Shown here: positions 10,293 through 21,744 of the stretch, piece by piece
How positions within the stretch are numbered: the stretch's first letter is position 1
How the letters are laid out: the number at the start of each line of letters is the position of its first letter
Assembly (NCBI GenBank): GCA_023213395.1
Contig: CM041465.1
Coordinates: 178,257,741 to 178,321,740, forward strand
Length of the DNA: 64,000 nt
Reading direction: 5' to 3'
Source: Cycas panzhihuaensis
Lineage: Eukaryota; Cycadophyta
The notes under the pieces: generated by a model
Databases searched by the model: none
What the model was told of the DNA's origin: nothing
Seen by the model: the letters and a program-made list of their open reading frames with translations, nothing else
Position numbers and translations under genes: made by a program

Positions 10293-13200
10293 ATGTCTTC
10301 TTCTATCTTGGCTCTCTCTGATTCAAACAAGCTCACTGACAACAACTACCATATATGGAAAATCAAAATAGAAACCCTTCTGAGAGCAAAAAATGCTTGG
10401 CAAATAACTCTTGAAAAGGAAGACAAGCCCAAAATAGTTGGGGCAGATCTAACAAGCTGGGAAGAACGGGATAGTGCTAGAGTAATAGTGCTTAAGTTAT
10501 CCATTTTTGACCTGCTACTTGTGTATGTGGAAAACTTAACCACTATTGCTGAAATCTGGAAGTGCTTTGAGAAATTGTATGGTCAAAAGAATAAAGCTAG
10601 AATAGTGGCACTCAAGGAGGAATTATTCAAGATACACATGAAAGAAATTGAAACTGTGATTGAATTCATGCACAAAGTCATATCCTTGCAGAATGATCTA
10701 CTTAGTGCAAGCTCTGCAATTTCTGATTCTGAACTGGTTGAAATGGTAGCCAGTAAATTGCCTAAATCCTTCGATGTCACAATTAACACTATTACAAATA
10801 ATGATCAGATAGCAACAATGACATTGGACACACTCACAGGACTACTCCTGAGGCAGGAACAAAGAAATAGAAGATATGAAGACTCTGTAGAACTTGAAGA
10901 TGCCTTTGTATCCAGACTAAATCTGGGAACCAGAGGAAGAAGTAGAGGATGAGGAAGGGTTCCAGATTTCAGAGCCCAATCGCGAGGAAGATGGCAAGAT
11001 TTGCGAGGAAGAGGACGCATTTCAGCACCGAGATTGTGCTACAACTGTGGTAAGACCGGTCATTTTGCAAGTTCCTGTAGAGCATTTGATTTGCGTTGTC
11101 ATTGTGGCCAAGCAGGACACTTTCCATACCAATGCCCAATTAGGAGTGTTGACATTCAGAAAGGTAAAAGACCCATGGGCAATTACAGCAAGGAACAAAA
11201 TGAAGAAGAAGAGGAGGAGACCACATTCATCGTTGCTCTTGTCGCATCTCTCCAAGATAAAGACATGTGGTACATCGACTCAGGAGCATCGCGTCACATG
11301 ACCATCTGGGAGGAGTGGTTCGAAACCTTGCAACCTTATGCCTCAGACAAATCTGTGGATCTAGGAGACAAATATCCCCTCAACATCAAGGGTGTAGGAA
11401 CCATTGCTGTAGAACTACAAGGTAGCATCAAAAAAATTGGAAATGTGTTGTTAGTTCCTGACATAAAGATGAATCTTCTGTCTATATCCCAACTTGGAAA
11501 AAAGGGTCTGAGAACTGTCTTTGATGAAAAAGGATATTGTTATATCCTTGACATGAAAAATAATGGCCATGTAATTGCAAAGGGGATAGAAAGTAATGAC
11601 CTGTATAGGTTGCTTTCATATCCTGTCCTGCCTGTTGTAAAAGCATGCACTGCTGTAAATCATAATGACAAAATGTGGCATTTCAAGTATGGACACCTTC
11701 CATTAGACAAATTAAAAAAAATGAAAAAGGAAGGTTTAGTTGATGGACTCCCATCAATCACTTCAGATAATTTTGTATGTAAAAGTTGCCAATCAGGGAA
11801 GCAGCAAAGATTGCCCTTCAAGGAAAGAAAATGGTGAGCCCAAAAGAAACTAGAACTCATTCACACTGATATATGTGGACTGCTCACTCCGCACTCCATC
11901 AACAGATGCAGATACTTTCTCACCTTCATAGATGATATGACAAGGAAAATCTGGGTCTATTTTTTGCATAACAAGTCTGAAGTATATGCAAACATTCAAA
12001 GAGTTCAAAGCAGAAGTTGAACTAGAGTCCGAAGAAAAAATCAAATGCATACGATCAGATGGGGGAGGTGAATACATTTCAAAAGAATTCATGGAATATT
12101 GCAAAGTCAATGGAATTCGAAGACAGATCACCACTCCCTATACACCTCAATCCAATGGGGTGGCAGAAAGGAAGAACAAAGTGATCATGGAAATGGCTCG
12201 TACTATGGTGCATGAGAAGGGAGTCCCAAAGAATTACTGGGCAGAGGCAGTAAACACTGCATATTACTTACTGAATAGGAGCCCAACCAAAGCAATCGAA
12301 CATCTTACACCTGAAGAAGCCTGGACAGGAAAAAAACCTGATGTTAGCCATCTAAAGGCATTTGGCAGTCAAGCCTTTGTACACATACTAGACAAAAGAA
12401 GAACCAAGTTGGACTCGAAAAGCATAGAGTGTATCATGATTAGATATAATAAGAACTCTAAAGCCTACAAGTGCATAGATCCCAAGACAAACAAGATCTA
12501 TGCAAGTCATGATGTTGCGTTCAACGAAGATAGTGATGAAGAGCTTAGCAAGCAAATCCAAGTAATAGAGGGACATTATCAGAACATTCTTCAAGAACCA
12601 CCTGAAGAAGAATCTAAAGAAGGATCCGAAATTACCTCTAAAGATCTTCTAGAAGAAACTCAGGAAAGTCACCCTACTTCGAAAGATGAGGAAACATTTT
12701 TAGATGAACCTAAGGCAGTTGAAACAGAGAAAGAAAAAAGGCTTCCCAAATGGTATCTCAAAACCATTGAGGAAAGAAAGGAAGACATCTTACCACATAG
12801 GACAAGAAGCCAAAAACCAAGGGCTCTGTACAACCATTTGGAACCGCAGTCATATACAGAAGCTAAAGAACACTCAGTTTGGAGAAATGCCATGAATTTC
12901 GAATTAGACTCTATCATCAAGAATCAAACCTGGGATTTAATTACCACCAAATAAATTAGTGGGAAATTGCAGATGGATCTATAAAATAAAGGAAGGAGCA
13001 AATGGGAAGGTGGAAAAATATAAGACCAGGTTAGTTGCTAAGGGATACACTCAAACAACTAGGGTGGACTATGATGAAACCTTCTCACCAAGATGTGAAA
13101 CTCAAAGACCTTTGTGAGAACAGTTGCTCTAGCAGCTCAAAAAAATTGGAATATGTATCAATTAGATGCCAAAAGTGCATTTCTAAATGGAGAGATCAAG

Positions 13201-14326
13201 GAAGAAGTCTATATGGCCCAACCTGAAGGATACGTTAAGCAGGGTCAGGAACACTTGGTCTGCAAATTAAAGAAAGCCCTGTATGGTCTGAAGCAAGCTC
13301 CTTGTGCCTGGTATGCCAAACTTGATGAATACCTATGTGAAAATGGGTTCAGCAGGTGCAGCTCAGACTCAAGCTTATATGTAAAAGGTACGAACGAAGC
13401 TGTCACAATTCTGGTTGTATATGTTGATGACATGATACTTATAGGTGATGATGTTGAATCTATAAGTGACATAAAACATCAATTAGAGAGGAAGTTTGAA
13501 ATGACCGACCGAGGTCTTCTCAACTATTACCTAGGGATCCAAATAGAACAACAGGACACCGCATTCACCTTATGTCAGAAGAAATACATCAAAGATTTGT
13601 TAGCAAAATTCAAAATGGAAGAATGCAATCCATGCAACACACCCATGGAAGTCAATTACAACATGATACCAGACGAAGAAGAGCCTCACATCAATGCCAC
13701 ATTGTACAGGCAACTTGTTTGGAGTCTCATCTATCTGACAGCAACTAGACCAGACATTGCTTATTATGTGGGATTAATATCTAGATACATGCATGAGCCA
13801 AGACAAAGACATTGGCAAGCAACAAAGAAGATACTAAGGTATCTGAAGGGAACGACAGAACTAAAGTTGACATATCCAAAGGAGAATACAACTCAGTTAA
13901 TTGGATACTGTGACTCAGATTGGGCAGGTGACAAGGAACAAAGAAAATCCACCAACGGACATTGCTTCTTCCTTGGATCAGCTCCTATCTCTTGGAGCAG
14001 TAAGAAACAAGCCACTGTGGCCCTATCATCCACGTAGGCAGTACAAGTCATTATCGATCGCCACCATAGAAGCAGTTTGGTTGAGGCAACTTCTTCAGGA
14101 TCTAAATCTGTCTCAACAAGAAGCCACCATACTCCATTGCGACAATCAGAGTGCAATCAAGATTGCAAAGAACCCAGTACTACATGTTAGAACAAAACAC
14201 ATTGAAGTGCATCAACACTTCATCCGAGAAAAGATTCAAAATAAGGAAATAAATCTTGTGTACTGGCCAACTTCAGATCAAGTGGCTGACATTCTGACCA
14301 AGCCTCTGGGCAAAGACAAGTTTTAA
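10293..14326 (+). pseudogene. gag-pol: C gag-pol, nearly full length with few breaks
   Basis: I place the start at ATG 10293 because E and J begin gag with MASSILAL at the same point. Domains in order: gag; zinc knuckle CYNCGKTGHFASSC near 11037-11078; a second knuckle whose first Cys is now Arg (RCHCGQAGHF); protease DSGAS near 11278; integrase HHCC, HTDICG and the DGGGEY box near 12058-12075; RT with AFLNGE and VYVDDM near 13415-13432; RNase H with YCDSDWAGD and HCDNQSA. Breaks are UGA at 10950, UAG near 11835, frameshifts near 11975 and between 12950 and 13110, and a UAG with frameshift near 14035. It ends LGKDKF and stop. It is one of the better preserved polyproteins here. Confidence 0.9.
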
Positions 14327-14362
14327 ATTCTCAGAGACAAAATAGGATTAATCGGATAAAAC

Positions 14363-14374
14363 ATTAAGAGAGGG
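14363..14374 (+). other. C polypurine tract
   Basis: ATTAAGAGAGGG lies directly before the TGTTGGATATAATG start of the 3' LTR, the position where plus-strand synthesis is primed in LTR elements. Confidence 0.75.
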
Positions 14375-14425
14375 TGTTGGATATAATGTTTTATCTAGAG
14401 ACCCACTTTGTATGTAACTTAAGAT
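14375..14425 (+). repeat. C 3' LTR, first part
   Basis: This is the first 51 bp of the C LTR, starting TGTTGGATATAATGTTTTAT, which resembles the LTR starts of E, F, H and J. It is cut by element D after AAGAT. Confidence 0.75.
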
Positions 14426-14505
14426 TGTTAAACCTTATGTTTACATGTTAAGATAATGTACTTTTATTTTAATGTAATATGTGTACTTTTTACTTTAGGG
14501 GTGAC

Positions 14506-14523
14506 TTATCACTTAAGTGATAA
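14506..14523. promoter_or_regulatory. LTR palindrome TTATCACTTAAGTGATAA
   Basis: This perfect 18-bp palindrome lies in U3 of the D LTR. The same sequence stands at 21272-21289 and 62123-62140. K keeps at least the 14-bp core, and Y-family LTRs keep TCACTTAAGTGA. A binding site for a dimeric protein is one possible role; no function is proven. Confidence 0.5.
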
Positions 14524-14646
14524 AGTGCACACCCACATTCTTTCTAGTGACACAACGTTGTCACTAAAGGGTCAAATGGACCCTTATGCATTTTTGCTCA
14601 CATGAGAGCCCAAAAGGACACATGTCCTACATGCAAGGCATGTATC

Positions 14647-14676
14647 TTGGATGTTTGACACTTGTCAAACATCCAA
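14647..14676 (+). promoter_or_regulatory. U3 hairpin, 14-bp stem, CT loop
   Basis: TTGGATGTTTGACA is followed by CT and its exact reverse complement. It lies about 25-50 bp before the TATA box. The equivalent stems are at 21413-21442, 58796-58825, 61970-61999 and, with a compensating base-pair change, 34942-34971 in K. Confidence 0.55.
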
Positions 14677-14976
14677 AGCCTTAGGTCTCTCATTTCACTC
14701 TATATAATGAGACCTCTCCTCATTGTCTCATAAGAGAGTTGGAGCTGTATTGTTGCCGTCAGTTTGCTAATCAAACTGTTCATTCTTTGGAGGTTGGACC
14801 AATTCCAACTCCACATATTGGGTATCATTTTCTCTTGCTCCTTCATTTGTGCTTTGTCTCTTTGCTCTCTATTTTCTTTGAGATTATTATACTTGTTTGC
14901 ATTTCTGCAACTAGAACTAGAGTGATCCTAGTTTCTAGATCTTGGGGATTGAGGCCATCTAGCCTCTTTTCACATT

Positions 14977-14987
14977 TGGTATCGAGC
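14977..14987 (+). other. D primer-binding site, one base short
   Basis: TGGTATCGAGC follows the LTR after a TT spacer. The related D2 and K have TGGTATCAGAGC, so D has lost one A. Confidence 0.8.
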
Positions 14988-15500
14988 AAGAGGAGACTAG
15001 CTCCCTACATTACATTTCTGTTGCTCAAGGAGATTTAAAGAAAGCTACAAACCCTTGGTGACGACTTTCACACTCCGAAGGCGATCCAAGGTTTGTTTTG
15101 AAGATTTTTTTTTGCAGGTTCAAGCTTTTAGAGCTACATTTGCAGGCTGGAGCAAGTACATTTCAAATCTGATTTTTTTTTTTAGACTTTTATCAAGAGT
15201 GCAGCATGCAGGTTCAAGGCTTTGCTGGAGTAGTTTAAAAGGAGGAGCTTTCCATACTTAAATCTGAAATTATTTTTCAGATTTTTTACAAGGTTTTTGA
15301 GCAAAGTACTCACGTTTTTCATTGTGGACAGCAATTTTCTGAGCTGTTTCTTCTCATAGTTCAGGTGCTGGCATATTATGCAGCTCACTAAAACTCTTTA
15401 ATGAAGTTTGTTTCAAGTTATTAATATTCTTGCAGGCTGTGGATCAATTTCTGGGCATTTTCAGCCTTGAAATCCCACTCAAAAAGCATAAAAAATTGCT

Positions 15501-15972
15501 GGTTTTCATACTTAAAGAGTTGTTTTCATACTTTATGACAGTTGTTTTTCATACTTAAAGAGCTGTTTTCATACTTAAACAGCTGTGTTTTCATACTTAA
15601 AGAGCTGTTTTCATACTTTATGACAGCTGTTTTTCATACTTAAAAGCTGTTTCCATACTTTATGAGAGCTGTTTTTCATACTTAAAGAGTTGTTTTGATA
15701 CTTTATGACAGCTGTTTTTCATACTTAAAAGCTGTTTTCATACTTTATGAGAGCTGTTTTTCATACTTAAAGGGTTGTTTTCATACTTTATGACAGCTGT
15801 TTTCATACTTAAAGAGTTGTTTTCATACTTTATGACAGCTGTTTTTCATATTTAAAGAGCTGTTTTCATACTTAAACAGCTGTGTTTTCATACTTAAAGA
15901 GCTGTTTTCATACTTTATGACAGCTGTTTTTCATACTTAAAGAGCTATTTTCATACTTAAAGTGCTATTTTC
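15501..15972 (+). repeat. Tandem array of TTTTCATACTTAAAGAGCTG-like units
   Basis: About twenty imperfect units of roughly 20-22 bp alternate between TTCATACTTAAAGAGCTG and TTCATACTTTATGACAGCTG forms, giving a higher-order period near 43 bp. The same array stands on the other strand in D2 (60873-61150). I see no such array in the K or L leader, so it expanded in one branch of the group. Confidence 0.8.
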
Positions 15973-16688
15973 TGAAGTTACATACAATTTGAATCTGAGC
16001 TCTTCTATGGCATTTTCAAGGTTTTTGAACAGGGGTTAATTGACTTTAAGAGAAGTGATTTCAAGTGTTTTCCATATCAAAAAAGTGATATTTATCACTA
16101 ATTTTTAAACACTTTTAAGGCACCTTGCATGGTGACCTAATAACCCTTAGTCTCAAAGAGGGTTCAAAACACTTTGTACTTAATAAAAATCACTTCTTCT
16201 TTTGATCGTTGGGACTAATTTAAAGTCCCAACACTTGGTGCTTAATGTCCATTTTCATGCAAGTGGTTCTCTTACCTTCACTTTTCTAGCATTAAAAAGA
16301 ACCCACTTGTATCTTCATCACAAGTTTTGCACTACTACTTTCAGTACTTAAGCTCTTTTTCAAAAGTACTTTGCAAAACTTATTGTAATCAAGCATTTGG
16401 TTTCTTACTTGGATCAACATAGCACTACATTTTCATCAAAGTGCTCATTGTAAAAACACTATAAGTGTTCATATTCATGTACTTACATTGCTTCCTCTTG
16501 AAGCCACTCTTATTGTAAAGCTTAATCAAAGCATTTTTATAAGTACATTTTCCAAGCAAAAAAGAAACCTAAGTTCACTTTAAAATCTGCTAAAAAGTGA
16601 CTTAAAATCTGTTGGAGAGGCTCGAAAAAGGTTCAAACCTTGCCTCTAAATTAACCTTAAGCTTGGTGCATTCCCTAGGGGACCAATC

Positions 16689-16700
16689 GACTGTACAGTC
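16689..16700. promoter_or_regulatory. Leader palindrome GACTGTACAGTC
   Basis: This perfect 12-bp palindrome lies about 340 bp before the gag start. K has a perfect 18-bp palindrome at the same place (32685-32702) with a paired C/G to T/A difference. A role in RNA dimerisation or packaging is a guess. Confidence 0.45.
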
Positions 16701-17029
16701 AGTGCACGACAATTAAGGTTGCTTGAGGGAAAGGAGGTTCGAAAAAGGTGTTATTGGGGGTGTGAATCCCAGGGAAAGCATGGTACGTCCATGCAGATCA
16801 ACCCTACCTGCCTTGCCCTAGATTTAACTTGCCCAACTATTGGATCTCCTCTATAAGATTAAGTTGGGCCAACTCCATAGTCTAGTCCTCCACCCCTCAT
16901 CATTCCATTTAGTTGTTGGATCTTCTAGTAAGATCAGGACTGTTGGTTTCGTTAGAAGGTGGAACTTAAGCGACGAAAGCTTTGAGTTTCCAAGTTCTCT
17001 GCTAGCTTCAAGCTCTTATAAACTGAAAC

Positions 17030-20000
17030 ATGGCTGCCATAAACATGCTAAATGCATGCACCATTCGGTTAACAGGACAAGATAATTATCAAGAATGGAA
17101 GAGACTCACTCAGAACTTGCTAATCATGAACAGATTGCGGAGTTATGTTTACGGGAGATTACCTCGACCGGCGCCTGTTACCAATGGAAATATTACTGTG
17201 CAACCTGATGGTGCTTTGCTTGGAAAGCCAAAGATGAAATTGCTTTGGCATTCCTTCACATGATTGTTGATGTGCATGTAGATCAGAATATTGTTGGTGC
17301 TAACACTTCTAAGGAAGCTTGGGACACTTTGTCCTCATTGTATGAAAGGCGAGATCAAGCTCGCATTTTAATGGTTAAGGCAAAATTGTATTCTGTTAAG
17401 TTTATCATGCCAATGTCGACTTTTCTTTCCTCCATCAAGGAGGTATGTAATGAACTGAATACACTTGGAAGTCCAGCTACAAGGGATGAATTGATCACAT
17501 CCATCACCAAAGCCTTACCGAAAGACTACAATGGCTTCATTTCGTCTACTACAAGAGATGGTTCTCTCAAAACTATGACATTCAACGAATTTGAATGACT
17601 GCTACTTCAAGAAGAACAAATCTACACTAAGGATAATGAGGAGGAACCATCTACATCAGGTGCATTCACGGCCAATTCAAAGGCCAAGAACCCAAACACA
17701 CTTTCAAAGCGGTTTGGGAACATGAACATTGGGTCTTCAAGGACCAATGTTGTATGTCGTATTGTGGCAAACCTAGCCACATAGCACCGATTGTCGGAAA
17801 AAGCAAGCGGATCTACGCCAACGGCCACGTCATCCGAATCGCGACAACGGCGTATCGGTACCGGCGGTTTTGGCGGGCAACGGCGGCGGCAAAGAACCCT
17901 CGACCAAATCGAGGTGCCTATCGAGGAGGTCAAAGAGGAAGGGGGGGTTTCAGAGATGGCAATCAACGCCACTCTAATCAGTTTGCAGATGAAGACAAAT
18001 TGTTTTGTGCATATCAGACATCCAAGGTTGATGAAACTTGGATTATTGATTCTGGAGCTTCACAACATATGACTGGAAGTGAAGAGCTCCTAACCAACAT
18101 CAAGGAAGGCAAAAGTCAATCAGTGACCTTTGGGAATAATCAATCTATCAAAATTTCTGGAGTAGGCACAATAACTGCATTTTCTTCTTCCTCAAATCCT
18201 TCCTCCACATTTCCCGATGGCAATGCCTATTTAATACCTTCAATGGACAAAAACTTACTATCTATTAGTAAGTTGGACAAGCAACAGATGAGTGTATTAT
18301 TTAGAAACGGGAAATGTATAATTAGTGACAAAGAAGACCAAGTAGTAGCTGTTGGGTATGAGGATCAAGGCCTCTACAAGTTGGATGCAAATAATATAAC
18401 GCTTGATTCTGCTTACTCTGTTTCCATTGTCACTCCTTACTTGTCCAAGATGCAACTTTGGCATCAATATCTAGGCCATTTGAGCTTAGACAATTTGAGG
18501 CAGATGATCAACAAGAACATGGTACATGTGCTTCCAAAGATCTATGGAACAAAATGTCTTTGTGAAGCGTGCATTATGGGAACTCAGCATCGCTTACCTT
18601 TGCCTAAAGGCAAAGCGTGGCATGCATCACATCCTCTGCAGCTAGTACATTTGCATTTGTGTGGACCTATGTCCACATCATCTTTTGGAGGAGCTTTGTA
18701 TTACATCTCCTTCATTGATGACTTTTCTCACAAAGTTTGGGTCTATTTCATCAAACACAAATCTGAAGCATTTTCCAAGTTCAAAGAATTCAAGCTTGAA
18801 GTGGAAAATGAGTCTGGCCATTCAATCAAAACATTCGTGATGTACAATGGAGGTGAATTTACATCAAATGAATTTACCCAATACTGCAAGGATAACGGCA
18901 TTCGGAGATAACTGACGATACCTCACACTCCTCAACAAAATGGAGTCTCCGAACGGATGAACAGAACTTTGGCCAATAAAGCCAAAGCTATGATGCATGC
19001 ACAAGGACTCACTCGAGCTTAGTGGGCAGAAGCATTTCACATAGCTGCCTATGTGGCCAATCGCAGTCCTACTACAGCAGTCACCAACATGACACTCGAG
19101 GAGGCATGGTCTGGCAAAAAGCCTACTGTCAGCCATTTGAGGACTTTTGAGTGCACTGCTTATATGCACATTCCCGATCAGCAAAGGAAGAAATAAGACA
19201 AACATAGTCTAAAATGCATCTTTGTAGGGTATGCCATTCACAGCAAAGCCTACAAGTTGTATGATCCAATAGGGAAGAAAATGTATCTCTCAAGAGATGT
19301 TATCTTTGCTGAAGAAGATCACAAGGAGGTGCAAATAGCATCCATGCAACCTCCTATTGACAAAGGCAAGAAGATGGTTGAGGCCTTCCTTCCCTCTCAA
19401 TCTTCTACACCATGTTCATCATTTGCACCAGCTGGACCGTCTACTTCAACTGAATTTGCTCCACTTGATCCAAGTACATCTTTTGTTGACCAACCACTGA
19501 CACCAGAAGATCTTGAGGTTCAAGTAACTTCCATTCAAAAGTTACCCAAATGGTACACACAAACAGTTCAAGACGGTCACGTCATTGAAGGAAAACGTCC
19601 ATCTAAATATCGGTAGCAAACCAATTATGCACTTATGGCTGAAGTGCTTTATGTTGATGAGCCTTCCACTTTTGAGGAGGCTTCTAAAAATGAAAATTGG
19701 AACGCTGCCACGGATGAAGAAATCCATTCTATTGAAAAGAATGGCACTTGGAATTTGGTTGAATTGCCTAAACACAAACAGGCAATCAGTTGCAAATGGG
19801 TCTACAAGACCAAATTCCATTTTGATGGTTCACTTAAAAGGCAGAAAGCACGCCTTGTCGCAAAAGGATTTAAATAAAAAGAAGGCATAGATTATGAAGA
19901 AACTTTTGCACCAGTGGCAAACATGAATACCATCAGACTTCTCTTGGCCTTAGCTGCTCAATGCAAATGGCCTGTTTACCAGATGGACGTGAAGAGTGCT

Positions 20001-21178
20001 TTTCTTAATGGCGATCTTCAGGAGGAGGTATATTTGGAGCAACCTCCCGGTTACAAAATACAAGGCAAGGAGCATCTTGTATATCGCCTAAAAAGGGCCT
20101 TATATGGATTGAAGCAAGCTCCAAGGGCATGGTACTCAAAGATTGATGACTACTTCTTGAAACATGGGTTTCATTGATCTACTTCGGATCCTAATCTATA
20201 TATAAAAAATGAAAAGAACCATGTAATTTTTGTTGCCTTGTATGTAGATGACTTAGTGATCACTGGTAGTGACACTAACATGATTCACATTCTCCAAGAT
20301 GACTTGAAGAGAAGTTTTGAGATGACTGATCTTGGACTTCTCCAGTACTTTTTAGGCTTTGAGATATGGCAACAGCCAGGCTATATCTTCATCTCCCAAG
20401 CGAAATATTCTTGGGACATTTTGCAGCGATTCAGGATGCACGACTGCAAATCAATGCCTACACCTATGGAGAATGGATCTAAGCTTACTCTCAATGAGGA
20501 AGGCGCAGTGAGATCCCACACTTTACCGGCAGTTGATTGGGAGTCCCATTTATCTCACTAACACTCGACCGGATATTTCATTTGCTGTTGGGATTTGCTC
20601 ACGTTACATGTCTCAACCCAATCAAATACACTGGAATGTAGCCAAACGCATACTTAAGTACATCAAAGGCACATTGCAGCATGGCCATGAGTATGCACAT
20701 AATGAGAACTTCACTTTGGAAGGGTTCTCAGACTCTGATTGGGCAGGTTGCCAAGATAGCAGGAAATCAACCTCGGGATACTGTTTTTCCCTTGGTTCAA
20801 GATTGTTTCATGGAGTTGCAAGAAGCAACCCAATGTTACCTTATCCTCCAGGCAGTACAAAGTTGCGATCGGTGACTTGTGAGGCTATCGCTCTGACGAA
20901 TTCTTGGGGAACTTGGACTTGAGTAGGGTCACCCCACCAGGATACATTGCGACAATCAAAGTGTGCTCAAGTTAGCTAAGAATCCAGTCTTTCATGCGCG
21001 GACAAAACACATCGAGGTTCACCATCACTTCATCAGAGAGCATGTGCAGAATGGTGAGATCAACCTCCGATGCTGAGACCTCTGAGGAGGAGCATACTAA
21101 CATCTTTACCAAGCCTCTTAGTAGAGAAAAATTTGTAAAATTCAGAGATGGTCTTGGTGTCCGACTTAACATTGTAAA
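17030..21178 (+). pseudogene. gag-pol: D gag-pol, degenerate
   Basis: Gag starts at ATG 17030 (MAAINMLNAC). A frameshift lies near 17225, a UGA follows near 17596, and the zinc knuckle (YCGKPSH, near 17757) is disturbed by further shifts. Protease DSGAS is near 18049 and integrase CLCEAC near 18556. The first integrase Asp (normally HSDLCGP) reads LHLCGP near 18650, and the second (SDNGGEF) reads MYNGGEF, so both catalytic Asp residues are lost. RT has [10 protein letters not shown] near 19985 and YVDDL near 20250; RNase H has DWAGCQD near 20735 and HCDNQSVLK near 20945. One frame holds from 17754 to about 20510 with stops at 18909, 19020, 19194, 19614, 19875 and 20175, then shifts. Confidence 0.9.
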
Positions 21179-21180
21179 CA

Positions 21181-21191
21181 GTAAGCGGGGG
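21181..21191 (+). other. D polypurine tract
   Basis: GTAAGCGGGGG precedes the 3' LTR directly and is the expected plus-strand primer site. Confidence 0.75.
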
Positions 21192-21744
21192 TGTTAAACC
21201 TTATGTTTACATGTTAAGATAATGTACTTTTATTTTAATGTAACATGTGTACTTTTTACTTTAGAGGTTACTTATCACTTAAGTGATAAAGTGCACACCC
21301 ACATTCTTTCTAGTGACACAACGTTGTCACTAAAGGGTCAAATGGACCCTTATACATTTTTGCTCACATGAGAGCCCAAAAGGACACATGTCCTACATGC
21401 AAGGCATGTATCTTGGATGTTTGACACTTGTCAAACATCCAAGGCCTTAGGTCTCTCATTTCGCTCCAGATAATGAGACCTCTCCTCATTGTCTCATAAG
21501 AGAATTGGAGTTGTATTGTTATGCTGTCAGTTTGCTAATCAAATTGTTCATTCTTTGGAGGCTGGACCAATTCCAACTCCACATATTGGGTATCATTTTC
21601 TCTTGCTCCTTCATTTGTGCTTTGTCTCTTTGCTCTCTATTTTCCTTGAGATTATTATACTTGTTTGTATTTCTGCAACTAGAACTAGAGTGATCCTAGT
21701 TTCTAGATCTTGGGACTGTTGAGGCCATCTAGCCTCTTTTCACA
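21192..21744 (+). repeat. D 3' LTR (553 bp)
   Basis: It matches the 5' LTR with scattered differences and a few small indels, and carries the same two palindromes (21272-21289 and 21413-21442). It ends CTTTTCACA and is followed by aagac, the second TSD copy. Confidence 0.9.

Larger units (their letters stand above)
14426..14974 (+). repeat. D 5' LTR (549 bp)
   Basis: It starts TGTTAAACCTTATG and ends CTCTTTTCACA. It carries a perfect 18-bp palindrome TTATCACTTAAGTGATAA (14506-14523), a 14-bp-arm hairpin with CT loop (14647-14660 and 14663-14676), and a TATATAATGAG box near 14700, so both palindromes are in U3 upstream of the likely start of transcription. Confidence 0.9.
14988..17029 (+). 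other. D 5' leader
   Basis: This 2-kb untranslated leader lies between the primer-binding site and the gag ATG. It contains an AT-rich tandem array (15501-15972), a GTAC-centred palindrome (16689-16700) about 340 bp before gag, and no convincing long frame. The last part matches the K leader. Confidence 0.75.
14426..21744 (+). mobile_element. Copia element D, full length, inserted in C's LTR
   Basis: D is a 7.3-kb plus-strand copia with both LTRs (14426-14974 and 21192-21744), a primer-binding site, a 2-kb leader, gag-pol and a polypurine tract. The flanks are aagat on the left and aagac on the right, a TSD with one change. It is related to K, L and D2. The coding region is broken by six stops and several frameshifts. 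Confidence 0.9.

Noticed and set aside
14739-15038. Open frame across the D LTR end, repeated at 21489-21722, 58516-58749 and 61690-61923
   Set aside because: It lies in LTR sequence repeated in every D-group LTR, crosses the primer-binding site in one copy, and has no similarity to a protein that I know. It is probably a chance frame in the R-U5 region.
15501-15972. Possible CRISPR-like array
   Set aside because: The units are contiguous and degenerate, without unique spacers, and lie in a retrotransposon leader of a plant element.
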